Assembly: GCA_026461505.1 (NCBI GenBank)
Contig: JAPJMW010000024.1
Span: forward strand, 1-38,904
From: Beijerinckiaceae bacterium
GTDB taxonomy: Bacteria > Pseudomonadota > Alphaproteobacteria > Rhizobiales > Beijerinckiaceae
Reading direction: 5' to 3'
DNA: 38,904 bases
The position numbers and the translations under genes were made by a program. Shown piece after piece: positions 1 through 7,699 of this stretch. Numbering within the stretch: position 1 is the first letter of the stretch; each line of letters begins with the position of its first letter. The notes below the pieces were generated by a model. That model did no database searches. It saw nothing but the letters and a program-made list of their open reading frames with translations, and was not told the origin of the DNA.

Positions 1-1
1 C

Positions 2-529
2 CATGGACATCATGGTTCACACGGATCGCATGGTTCTCATGGATCACACGCCCATCACGATCACCATCATCACGACCATGATCACGCGGTGAGCGCATCG
101 GCCCTCAACACTGAAGCGCTGCAACTCCCGGAAGATGCCTATTCCGACGCCCATGCCCGCATGCATGCCGAAGACATTCAGCGTCGCTTCGCGGGCCGTA
201 CCGCCACGACGGGACAGATTGTGCTGTTCGGCCTGACGGGCGGGCTCATCCCCTGCCCTGCATCTGTCACCGTGTTGCTGATCTGCCTTCAACTGAAACA
301 AATCACCATGGGCGCGCTTTTGGCGCTCTGCTTCTCGATCGGCTTGGCCGTGACCATGGTAACGGTTGGCGCAGTGGCGGCACTCAGCTTACGGCATGCG
401 ACTGGCCGCTTCAAAAACCTGAGCAAATGGGCAGACAACGCGCCCTATCTCTCGAGCGCGTTGATTATTCTGGTGGGCCTTTACACGCTTTGGATCGGTG
501 TATCTGGATTAGGCCATATCGCGGCTTAA
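2..529 (+). CDS. Nickel/cobalt exporter of the NicO/RcnA family, C-terminal part (5' end outside window)
   Basis: Inner-membrane exporter that would pump Ni2+/Co2+ out of the cytoplasm. The frame is open from base 2, so the gene starts upstream. The first ~30 visible residues are more than half histidine (HGSHGS-type repeats, then HHDHHHHDHDH), the metal-binding cytoplasmic loop typical of RcnA-like proteins. After a short linker come hydrophobic segments with the family motif GGLIPCPASVTVLL and a second helix rich in G, A and V. The stop lies 6 bp from the convergent stop of gcvPB and no terminator is visible between them. Family assignment is firm. RcnA versus another NicO member cannot be decided from this fragment, and metal specificity is inference. 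Confidence 0.88.
   Translation, partial: HGHHGSHGSHGSHGSHAHHDHHHHDHDHAVSASALNTEALQLPEDAYSDAHARMHAEDIQRRFAGRTATTGQIVLFGLTGGLIPCPASVTVLLICLQLKQITMGALLALCFSIGLAVTMVTVGAVAALSLRHATGRFKNLSKWADNAPYLSSALIILVGLYTLWIGVSGLGHIAA
11..46 (+). repeat. Imperfect 18-bp tandem duplication encoding HGSHGS
   Basis: Two adjacent 18-base units (11-28 and 29-46) match at 15 of 18 positions and encode the same His-Gly-Ser-His-Gly-Ser hexapeptide. They build part of the His-rich loop of the Ni/Co exporter and look like an in-frame slippage duplication. Confidence 0.7.
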
Positions 530-535
530 ACCGAC

Positions 536-2113
536 TTATTCCGCCGCCTCCAAAGCCGCTTGCGGCGGCGTATATTTCAAGATCGGACTTCTCGCTGCCC
601 TAGTCTCGTCCATACGCCTTACAGGTGCATGATAGGGCGCGCCTGTAAACCGCTCCGTCTCACCGCGTTTCACCGACATTGCAAGATCACGAAGCGTAGC
701 AATGAAGAGATCAAGCGACGCGCGGCTTTCGCTTTCCGTCGGTTCGATCAACATCGCACCATGCACCACAAGCGGGAAATACACGGTCATCGGATGATAG
801 CCTTCGTCGATCATGGCTTTGGCAAAATCGAGCGTCGTGACGCCCGTATCTTTCAGCCATGTATCATCGAACAGCACTTCATGCATGCAAGGCCTGTTGC
901 CGAAGGGCAGTGACATCAAATCAGCCAAACAAGCGCGAACATAATTGGCATTCAGCACAGCATCTTCCGAGGCCTGCCGCAATCCGTCTGAGCCATGCGA
1001 AAGCATATACGACAAAGCTCTCACATACATGCCCATCTGACCATGAAACGCGGTCATACGGCCAAATGCATGAGCGCCATGGTTTGACGCTTCCTCTTCG
1101 CTTTCAACGAGCTCAAAGCCTTCATCCGTATGCCGTACAAATGGCACGGGAGCAAAAGGCGCGAGCAGCTCCGAGAGCACCACCGGACCCGCGCCCGGCC
1201 CACCACCGCCATGCGGTGTTGAGAAGGTCTTGTGCAGATTGATATGCATCGCATCAACGCCCAAATCGCCGGGCCTTGCTTTGCCGACAATTGCGTTGAA
1301 ATTCGCGCCATCGGCATAAAAATATCCGCCCGCCGCATGGATTGCGTCGGCAATGGCGACGACATCTTTTTCAAACAATCCGCAAGTATTCGGATTGGTC
1401 AACATAATCGCTGCGGTATCAGGACCTGCAAGAGACGCAACAACGGCAGGATCAACCGTCCCATCCTCGCGTACAGGTACAGGCTTGACGATAAAATGGA
1501 TTAACGCAGCCGTGGCAGGATTGGTACCGTGCGCTGAATCAGGCACCAAGACAACATTGCGCGTTGCCGATTCACCCTTCGCAGCAATCGCGGCCTTGAT
1601 CGCCATCATCCCGCACAATTCGCCATGCGCACCTGCTTTTGGGGATAATGCAACGGCATCCATTCCGGTTAATTCCATCAGCCAATGCGAGAGCGTGTGC
1701 ATGACCTCCAACGCACCTTGAACGGTGGAAACAGGTTGCAGCGGATGCACATCGCTAAAACCGGGCATGCGTGCGATTTTTTCATTCAATCGCGGATTAT
1801 GCTTCATCGTGCACGAGCCTAAAGGAAACAGGCCCGTATCAATGCCATAATTCTTTTGGCTGAGCCGCACATAATGCCGCATCGCTTCAGGCTCCGAGAC
1901 GCCTGGTAAACCAATCTCGCTTTTTCTTTCCAATTCCGCCAAGCGCGACTTGAAAGATTGAGGTGCTTCATAATCAACACCTGTCGTTTCAAGCCTTCCG
2001 GTTTCAAAAATCAAAGGCTCGATTTGCGAGAGGGCTTTATTGCCGGTGAAGGTTGGATGATCATTGTGTGTGGCATCACCCGGCGTTGTTGGACGTCCTT
2101 GACGGTTCAACAT
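536..2113 (-). CDS. gcvPB: Glycine dehydrogenase (decarboxylating) subunit 2
   Basis: Second half of the split P-protein of the glycine cleavage system. It binds PLP, decarboxylates glycine and passes the aminomethyl group to lipoyl-GcvH. The 525 residues contain the PLP-lysine motif NLHKTFSTPHGGGG with the Schiff-base lysine near residue 295, the upstream ADGANFNA segment, and LFPLGSCTMKHNP near residue 95, all typical of subunit 2. Its ATG overlaps the gcvPA stop by one base (TAATG), so the two subunits are translationally coupled. It is the last gene of gcvT-gcvH-gcvPA-gcvPB. The length is slightly above the usual for the family because of an N-terminal extension of about 25 residues. Confidence 0.97.
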   Translation of the reverse strand: MLNRQGRPTTPGDATHNDHPTFTGNKALSQIEPLIFETGRLETTGVDYEAPQSFKSRLAELERKSEIGLPGVSEPEAMRHYVRLSQKNYGIDTGLFPLGSCTMKHNPRLNEKIARMPGFSDVHPLQPVSTVQGALEVMHTLSHWLMELTGMDAVALSPKAGAHGELCGMMAIKAAIAAKGESATRNVVLVPDSAHGTNPATAALIHFIVKPVPVREDGTVDPAVVASLAGPDTAAIMLTNPNTCGLFEKDVVAIADAIHAAGGYFYADGANFNAIVGKARPGDLGVDAMHINLHKTFSTPHGGGGPGAGPVVLSELLAPFAPVPFVRHTDEGFELVESEEEASNHGAHAFGRMTAFHGQMGMYVRALSYMLSHGSDGLRQASEDAVLNANYVRACLADLMSLPFGNRPCMHEVLFDDTWLKDTGVTTLDFAKAMIDEGYHPMTVYFPLVVHGAMLIEPTESESRASLDLFIATLRDLAMSVKRGETERFTGAPYHAPVRRMDETRAARSPILKYTPPQAALEAAE

Positions 2114-3453
2114 TATAAAACCTCCTTCAAGGCCTCGACAAAGGCTTGCCGATCCTCGTCACTGTTCACTTCCGTATTGGCAACCAGCAGCACATCATCG
2201 AGGCCTGCTCCGGGCAAAAGCCGCGACACAGGCACACCGGCCATGACATGCTTTGACGCAAGCTGCTCAACGAGATGCGCTGCATTACCCGGCAACCGGA
2301 CGGCGAACTCGTTGAAGAAGCTTTTGTTCAAAACCGATACGCCTTTGATGGCGCTCAACTGACCAGCCAACATAACCGCATTGGCATGATTGATTTCGGC
2401 AATACGCTTTAATCCCGTCTGTCCCAGCAAGGACATGTGGATCGTAAACGCCAAGGTACAAAGCCCCGAATTGGTGCAGATATTCGAGGTAGCTTTATCG
2501 CGACGAATATGTTGTTCGCGCGTTGATAAAGTCAGCACAAATCCGCGCGTACCATCCGCATCAACCGTTTCGCCACAAAGACGCCCGGGCATTTGACGGA
2601 CATATTGCGATTTAGTGGCGAAAAGCCCCACATAAGGTCCGCCAAAATTCAACGCATTGCCGATCGATTGGCCTTCACCTACCACAATATCCGCGCCCAT
2701 TTCACCCGGCGGGGTAATGAGACCCAGCGACATCACTTCGGTAAACACCGCAATCAGCAACGCGCCATTGGCATGGCATTTATCCGCAATCGCACGAAGG
2801 TCGCGGAGATTACCGAAAAAGTCAGGTGTCTGAACAACGACACAAGAAACCGTATTGTCGATTTGGCTTAGAATATCTTCGCCAGCCAATACATCCGGCG
2901 CCAATGTCACACATTCGGCTTGCGCCATTTCCGAGAGCGTTTGCACCACATCGGCATAATGCGGATGAAGCCCGCCCGATAAAATCGCTTTGCTACGCTT
3001 CGTAATCCGGTGCGCCATCAGCACCGCTTCACCGCAGCCCGTTGAACCATCATACATCGAGGCATTGGCCACATCCATGCCGGTGAGGGCCGCCACTTGC
3101 GTCTGGAACTCGAACAAATATTGCAAGGTGCCTTGCGCGATTTCAGGCTGATACGGCGTATAGCTGGTCAAAAATTCCGATCGTTGAATCAAATGATCCA
3201 CGGTGGCAGGAATGTGATGTTTATAAGCACCTGCGCCCACAAAAAACGGCACTGATGATGCCGATATGGTGCGGGCCGACATGCGTCCCATCAAGCGCTC
3301 AACCTCGATCTCGCCTTTATGCAAGGGCAATTTCGGAAGATGCTTTAAAAGCTTGTTCGAAGGAATATCGGCAAACAGCGCGTCGATATGATCAACGCCA
3401 ATTTTAGCCAGCATACCCGCGCGATCATCAGATGTTAGCGGTAAATAACGCAT
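2113..3453 (-). CDS. gcvPA: Glycine dehydrogenase (decarboxylating) subunit 1
   Basis: First half of the heterodimeric P-protein; works only with GcvPB. The 446 residues are the normal length for the subunit. N-terminal [19 protein letters not shown] and the internal [20 protein letters not shown] segment (here [16 protein letters not shown], near residue 95) are characteristic, as is [19 protein letters not shown] near residue 260. It follows gcvH by 22 bp and overlaps gcvPB by one base. In many relatives the P-protein is one polypeptide of about 950 residues, so the split form is a lineage marker. Confidence 0.97.
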   Translation of the reverse strand: MRYLPLTSDDRAGMLAKIGVDHIDALFADIPSNKLLKHLPKLPLHKGEIEVERLMGRMSARTISASSVPFFVGAGAYKHHIPATVDHLIQRSEFLTSYTPYQPEIAQGTLQYLFEFQTQVAALTGMDVANASMYDGSTGCGEAVLMAHRITKRSKAILSGGLHPHYADVVQTLSEMAQAECVTLAPDVLAGEDILSQIDNTVSCVVVQTPDFFGNLRDLRAIADKCHANGALLIAVFTEVMSLGLITPPGEMGADIVVGEGQSIGNALNFGGPYVGLFATKSQYVRQMPGRLCGETVDADGTRGFVLTLSTREQHIRRDKATSNICTNSGLCTLAFTIHMSLLGQTGLKRIAEINHANAVMLAGQLSAIKGVSVLNKSFFNEFAVRLPGNAAHLVEQLASKHVMAGVPVSRLLPGAGLDDVLLVANTEVNSDEDRQAFVEALKEVL

Positions 3454-3475
3454 AGCGTGTACTCCGAAATGATAC

Positions 3476-3853
3476 TCAGTGAATCGAAGCGAGATAGGCT
3501 TTGTAATCAGCCTCGCTCATCAAGCCCGATAATTCGGATGGATCGGACAGTTTCACCTTCATGAACCATCCTGATCCTTCCGGATCTTCATTGATGGCGC
3601 CCGGCTGCCCTTCAAGCGCCGCATTGATCTCGGTAACTTCACCGGAAACAGGCGCATAGACCTCGCTCGCCGCTTTTACGCTTTCGACAACGGCCGCCTC
3701 ATCGCCTTTCGATAGTGCCTTGCCAAGTTTCGGCAATTCAACAAACACAACATCACCCAACTGGCTCTGTGCATAATCCGAAATGCCGACAATCGCGACA
3801 TCACCATCAACGCGAATATATTCGTGATCTTTCGTATATTTTGTTTCACCCAT
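3476..3853 (-). CDS. gcvH: Glycine cleavage system H protein
   Basis: Small lipoyl carrier (125 residues) that shuttles the aminomethyl intermediate between P-, T- and L-proteins. The lipoylation site is Lys60 in [19 protein letters not shown]. The start chosen is the ATG at 3853, which is preceded by GAAAGGAAC at good spacing and gives the normal [13 protein letters not shown] beginning; a frame extension upstream would overlap gcvT and is unlikely. The gene lies 31 bp after gcvT and 22 bp before gcvPA in the same operon. Confidence 0.97.
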   Translation of the reverse strand: MGETKYTKDHEYIRVDGDVAIVGISDYAQSQLGDVVFVELPKLGKALSKGDEAAVVESVKAASEVYAPVSGEVTEINAALEGQPGAINEDPEGSGWFMKVKLSDPSELSGLMSEADYKAYLASIH

Positions 3854-3884
3854 CTGATGTTCCTTTCGTTTTTTTGTAATTGAT

Positions 3885-5030
3885 TTAACCGCGATAAAAG
3901 CGATGCGGCACAAACGGCATCGCAACAATCGAAGCAGGCATGGCCGTGCCGCGCACCATCAGATGCACCTTTGTGCCAATGGCTGCGTGTTGTGTTTCAA
4001 CATATCCCATCGCGCATGGACCATTGAGCGTCGGGCCAAATCCGCCCGACGTTACAACGCCAATTTTCACACCGTCTTCGGTTGTAATCTCGGTGCCTTC
4101 CCGAGCAGGGGCGCGACCTTCCGGCAGGAGACCAACGCGTTTGCGCGAGGGCCCTTCTTTCAATTCGCGACTGATCCGCTCAAAGCCCGGAAAGCCGCCT
4201 TCTTCGCGACGGCGCTTTTGGATCGACCATTGAATAGAAGCTTCAACAGGTGATGTCGTGACATCAAGCTCGTGACCGTAAAGGCATAGGCCCGCTTCAA
4301 GCCTCAGCGAATCGCGCGCACCAAGCCCGATGGGTTTGACTTCCGCATGCGCCAAAAGCCGCTCATTGATGATCGCAACTTTGTCGGCGCGGACGGAAAT
4401 TTCATACCCATCTTCACCCGAATAACCCGAGCGTGAAATATGAACCGGAATGGCATCAAACAGCGTCGATACACCCGTCATAAACGCCATCTCATCAGCG
4501 CCCTTACAATGGCGCGATAAAACCATTGCCGCTTCTGGTCCCTGCAGCGCAAGCAAGGCGCGATGTTCGGCAATCAGCAATTTAATGTGCGAAGGCAGGT
4601 GCGCTTTAAGATGAGCAAAATCAGCGTCTTTGCACCCGGCGTTGACGACGACCATCAAGGTACCGTCTTCATCCGGATCAGCCGAACGCGTCACCATAAT
4701 ATCGTCGAGCACGCCGCCTTCCGTATTGAGGAATTGCGAATAGCGTTGCTGGCCGGGCTTGAGGTCAAGGATGTCGGCAGGAATCAGCGTTTCAAGCGCG
4801 CGTGCGACCGTTTCATGATCGCGACCGATCAGAAAACATTGCCCCATATGGGAAACATCAAACAGGCCCGCATGGGTGCGCGTCCATTGATGCTCGGCAA
4901 GGATACCCTCCTTGTATTGGACGGGCATATCATAACCCGCAAACCCCACCATGCGCGCGCCAAGGCTCACATGGCGATCGTGCAATGGGGTACGACGAAG
5001 AGGGGTAGTATCGGTTTGAGGCTCGCTCAT
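3885..5030 (-). CDS. gcvT: Aminomethyltransferase (glycine cleavage T protein)
   Basis: Transfers the methylene unit from aminomethyl-lipoyl-GcvH to tetrahydrofolate, releasing ammonia. The 381 residues show [10 protein letters not shown] and FDVSHMGQ near residues 30-62, [12 protein letters not shown], and [18 protein letters not shown], all family signatures. The ATG at 5030 is preceded by GGAGCACCTG; upstream in-frame Met codons fall inside the riboswitch leader and were rejected. First gene of the operon, 55 bp downstream of the second glycine aptamer, so its translation or transcription is the probable target of the switch. Confidence 0.96.
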   Translation of the reverse strand: MSEPQTDTTPLRRTPLHDRHVSLGARMVGFAGYDMPVQYKEGILAEHQWTRTHAGLFDVSHMGQCFLIGRDHETVARALETLIPADILDLKPGQQRYSQFLNTEGGVLDDIMVTRSADPDEDGTLMVVVNAGCKDADFAHLKAHLPSHIKLLIAEHRALLALQGPEAAMVLSRHCKGADEMAFMTGVSTLFDAIPVHISRSGYSGEDGYEISVRADKVAIINERLLAHAEVKPIGLGARDSLRLEAGLCLYGHELDVTTSPVEASIQWSIQKRRREEGGFPGFERISRELKEGPSRKRVGLLPEGRAPAREGTEITTEDGVKIGVVTSGGFGPTLNGPCAMGYVETQHAAIGTKVHLMVRGTAMPASIVAMPFVPHRFYRG

Positions 5031-5085
5031 CAGGTGCTCCGAACATAGACGACGTCGCAGTCGGACCTTGACGATCCGTGCAACG

Positions 5086-5292
5086 CCCCCTCTGTCCCAT
5101 AACCTGAGAGATTTCCCGCCGAAGCTCATAAGCTCCAAGGGTTACGCCCGTCGGTGGGATCAACCGTTAAAGTTGATCCACTTTCCAGAGTGCCAGCTCC
5201 TCGCGGTCCTTTTGCCTGAGCGTTTCCGGGGCGGTTGCGCCTTCGGCACCGGCTGGTCAGGCTTTCGCCCGACGCCGACTTCTTCCGCGAGG
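5086..5292 (-). ncRNA. Tandem glycine riboswitch upstream of gcvT
   Basis: Read on the minus strand, two glycine aptamers follow each other. Aptamer I (5292-5199) is closed by a perfect 8-bp P1, CCGCGAGG with CCTCGCGG, and carries the core GCTCAGGCAAAAGGAC. Aptamer II (about 5192-5086) carries CTCTCAGGTTATGGGACAG and a hairpin GGATCAAC/GTTGATCC (5157-5179). A linker of about 6 nt separates them. These are the conserved core elements of the gcvT RNA family. The 55 nt to the gcvT ATG contain the expression platform; no oligo-T terminator is visible, so control may be translational. Glycine would be expected to switch the operon on. Confidence 0.95.
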
Positions 5293-5309
5293 ATCATTCG
5301 GCGACGTTA

Positions 5310-5337
5310 AGATTACGCCGCCCAATCGACATGTCAA
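5310..5337 (-). promoter_or_regulatory. Candidate sigma-70 promoter of the gcv operon
   Basis: On the minus strand TTGACA (5337-5332) is a perfect -35 box, and TAATCT (5315-5310) lies 16 bp downstream. The -10 match is only partial. The predicted start of transcription near 5303 would place the first glycine aptamer directly at the RNA 5' end, which supports the call. Confidence 0.45.
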
Positions 5338-5348
5338 CCTATGTTGAC
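5333..5348. promoter_or_regulatory. Operator-like dyad overlapping the gcv -35 box
   Basis: GTCAAC, four bases, GTTGAC: a perfect 6-4-6 inverted repeat that covers most of the -35 box of the candidate gcv promoter. The position would suit a repressor. Which regulator binds is unknown. Confidence 0.35.
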
Positions 5349-5354
5349 GAATTA

Positions 5355-5921
5355 TTAGCCCTTGAATCCAACCGTCACGGCCAAATCGCCAATGCCCGGT
5401 GGCACTTTGATGCCGTCTTCGATAATCCGGAACTGCGCCTGCTCTTCATCGGCAGGAATAATAACTTTTGCGGTCGTTGCCCGCGTAGCAACAATTTTAT
5501 CACCCCGGGTGAACGTAATGGTAACAGGAGCAGATGCTGGGCCCGGCTTTCCGGCTGTCCCGATCAACGCCAAGCCTTCAATGCCCACTTTAAACACCAC
5601 CGAATCACCGGCTGCCGCGCATTCCCGTGCGACATTTTTAATGGTGAACTGAGTTTTCACGGCTTTCGCATCGCCTTGGCGGAGATTGGCACCGCCTTCC
5701 CTGATCTCAACCTGAGGGCACTCAACCTCGGCAACGGGCGCAGGAGCAGCCGCAACAACAGGTGCAGGCGCGGGCGCAGCACCAAAAAGCCCCGAAAACA
5801 TACCGCTGCCTGAAGGCGACTGCCCTTGCGAGGCTCCGCCGCCCATGCAAGCAGTCAATGCTAAGGAAACAGGTAACACCACACACACCGCCCGTACGGG
5901 CTCGATCCATTTATTTCGCAT
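5355..5921 (-). CDS. Putative lipoprotein of unknown function
   Basis: Protein of 188 residues that I do not recognise. The N-terminus has two basic residues, a hydrophobic stretch and the lipobox LTAC with Cys25 as the probable lipidation site, so it should be a membrane-anchored periplasmic lipoprotein. A Gly/Ser- and Ala/Pro-rich linker (about residues 26-70) leads to a domain of roughly 115 residues rich in Val, Ile and Thr, probably beta, with two further cysteines (ECPQV and RECAA) that could pair. The ATG at 5921 has GGAG upstream. It lies 44 bp downstream of the IalB-like gene and may be cotranscribed. Its 3' end is only 18 bp from the candidate gcv promoter. Confidence 0.75.
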   Translation of the reverse strand: MRNKWIEPVRAVCVVLPVSLALTACMGGGASQGQSPSGSGMFSGLFGAAPAPAPVVAAAPAPVAEVECPQVEIREGGANLRQGDAKAVKTQFTIKNVARECAAAGDSVVFKVGIEGLALIGTAGKPGPASAPVTITFTRGDKIVATRATTAKVIIPADEEQAQFRIIEDGIKVPPGIGDLAVTVGFKG

Positions 5922-5965
5922 GTTTTGGCTCCCACAAAGCAATTTGGCCCGACCCTATAGTCCAA

Positions 5966-6490
5966 TTACTGCAATTTTACTAAGCCGTTGGCAAAACCCG
6001 TTAGCTTGATCGGGATACCAACCCCGTCATCGGGTGCCGGAAAGACCACAAAAAGCGCCGTATCCCCCGTACTGAAGCGGTTAACCAGCGCCTCATCCAT
6101 GACGACTTCAGCCAAACATCCATTGGCTAGACACCGCATAAAGCCCGTCCGGCCAATATCCGCCCGATCGATTTTTAGCCCGAGCCCCGATGGCAAAATC
6201 ACGCCAAGCGGCACGACAACCCGTAAAATATAGCCGCCTGAGGGATTTCGCAGCACAATGACTACCATTTGTAGATTGGGCCTATCCTCAGCGGAGACGT
6301 TTTGAACAAGAACGCATTGCTCGCCTGCAGCTTGCGCATTGCTTTCGCACCGCAACGCCCAATCCCCGAAGACGCCTTTGACGGCTGGATCAAAGGCCGC
6401 GCCGGCCGCTCGCGCATCATTTAGCGCCGAAATGCACAGAAAAGCCGTAATAATGCTCAAACTGACCCGTATCTGGGCAAAAAAGGGCAT
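5966..6490 (-). CDS. Invasion-associated locus B (IalB) family protein
   Basis: Exported protein of 174 residues with a signal peptide ending near ARA (about residue 28). The mature part follows the IalB-family pattern: FGDWALRCES, a second Cys in EQCVLVQ, a hydrophobic strand with PLGVILPSGLGLKID, the paired cysteines RCLANGC, and C-terminal IPIKLTGFANGL. The family was named for Bartonella but is widespread in Hyphomicrobiales with no settled function. The start at 6490 is supported by GGAG 9 nt upstream. It is divergent from the cox operon. Confidence 0.85.
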   Translation of the reverse strand: MPFFAQIRVSLSIITAFLCISALNDARAAGAAFDPAVKGVFGDWALRCESNAQAAGEQCVLVQNVSAEDRPNLQMVVIVLRNPSGGYILRVVVPLGVILPSGLGLKIDRADIGRTGFMRCLANGCLAEVVMDEALVNRFSTGDTALFVVFPAPDDGVGIPIKLTGFANGLVKLQ

Positions 6491-6788
6491 ATGCCGGCAC
6501 TCCAGAAGCCAAAATAATGAGGGTCAGAACTACGTCGAGCTAGGCCCAACTGTCAAACCGTCTACCAAGCTTCAGGTAACCTTATTTGTCGCAAGACAGC
6601 ATGTCGCGGGTTAAAAACACCATTTTATACCTTCATACACGTTGCGCTTTGGGCGTCTTTGTGATTTTTGAAGGCGGAATTAGGGCTTTGCTGCCGGGCT
6701 ACCCCGGACTGCGCCCATCCAATCCCGGTTTTGACGGGGATTGAGGGGTGCAATGGCCCGAAGGTGCGTTCAAGGAGAAGAGACGATC
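6491..6788. other. Intergenic region between ialB-like gene and coxB
   Basis: About 300 bp between divergent genes. It must hold the start sites for both directions. A minus-strand TTGACA lies at 6556-6551 but no acceptable -10 follows. A TTATAC at 6625-6630 could be a plus-strand -10 without a good -35. I see no small gene and no RNA. The coxB ribosome binding site AGGAGA ends the region. Confidence 0.5.
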
Positions 6789-7625
6789 ATGATCCGTTGG
6801 AGAAATGGCGCTGCGGCCTTAGCAGCCCTCACAGCCGGCTTTGTCAGCGAGGCTTTTGCCGGTACCGGACAACCTTCACCATGGCAGGTGGGAATGCAAA
6901 CGCCGGTAACGGAGTCTGCGATCTTCCTAAACAACATGCATGATGGCGTGAACATCGTAATCGCGCTGATCTCTCTTTTTGTATTGGCTTTGCTGATCAT
7001 CGTTATCTTCCGCTTCAAAGAGAAGGCCAACCCGGTTCCTTCCAAGACGACGCATCACACGGGCCTTGAAATCGCGTGGACCCTTATCCCCGCCCTGATC
7101 CTCGTTGGTATTTCGATCCCTTCGTTCCGCCTTCTGAAGATGCAGATCGAGCTGCCAAAGGCCGATATCACAGTCAAGGCAGTCGGCCATCAGTGGTATT
7201 GGTCGTATGAATATCCGCAAGATCAAGGCGGCGGCTTCGGCTACGACAGCTATGTGCTCGACCCAGAAGGCGCCAAGAAGGCGAATCAACCCAACCTTCT
7301 CGCCGTTGACAATGAGTTGGTGCTTCCAGCGGGCAAAACGGTTGTTGTTCAGGTTGTTGGCCAAGACGTCATCCACAATTTCGCCGTGCCATCTTTTGGC
7401 ATTCGTATGGATGCGATTCCTGGCCGCTTGAACCAGACTTGGTTCAAGACGGATGTTGAAGGCCTCTATTACGGCCAGTGCTCGCGTCTTTGCGGCGCTA
7501 ACCATGCCTTCATGCCGATCGCCGTTCGCATTGTGAGCCCTGAAAAATACGCAGCATGGCTCGTTGATGCAAAGAAGAAATATGCCGAAATCGACGCTAA
7601 GCCGGTTCAGGTAGCAGCAGAATAA
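6789..7625 (+). CDS. coxB: Cytochrome c oxidase subunit II
   Basis: Subunit II of the aa3-type oxidase; accepts electrons from cytochrome c at its periplasmic dinuclear CuA centre. In 278 residues there is a signal peptide (cleavage near AFA, residue 24), two membrane helices (about 53-75 and 95-113), the aromatic motif VGHQWYWSYEYP, and a complete CuA site: His196, then CSRLCGANHAFM giving Cys231, Cys235, His239 and Met242. The ATG at 6789 has AGGAGA upstream. First gene of the oxidase operon. Confidence 0.98.
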   Translation: MIRWRNGAAALAALTAGFVSEAFAGTGQPSPWQVGMQTPVTESAIFLNNMHDGVNIVIALISLFVLALLIIVIFRFKEKANPVPSKTTHHTGLEIAWTLIPALILVGISIPSFRLLKMQIELPKADITVKAVGHQWYWSYEYPQDQGGGFGYDSYVLDPEGAKKANQPNLLAVDNELVLPAGKTVVVQVVGQDVIHNFAVPSFGIRMDAIPGRLNQTWFKTDVEGLYYGQCSRLCGANHAFMPIAVRIVSPEKYAAWLVDAKKKYAEIDAKPVQVAAE

Positions 7626-7640
7626 ATCAGAAAAAGCCGC

Positions 7641-7666
7641 GGAATGGCTCAAATTCGGGCCATTTC
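7641..7666 (+). other. Intercistronic hairpin between coxB and coxA
   Basis: GGAATGGCTC pairs with GGGCCATTTC around the loop AAATTC: ten base pairs including two G-U pairs. There is no T-run immediately after it, so it is more likely an RNA-stability or processing element than a full terminator. Confidence 0.5.
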
Positions 7667-7699
7667 AAAGGATTTTAAGTAAGCTTGGGAACAGATAAA

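Noticed and set aside
6551..6556. TTGACA as promoter of the IalB-family gene
   Set aside because: No acceptable -10 hexamer lies 15-19 bp downstream on the minus strand.
6927..7652. 241-codon open frame antisense to coxB
   Set aside because: Shadow of the coxB reading frame; no domain or plausible start signal.
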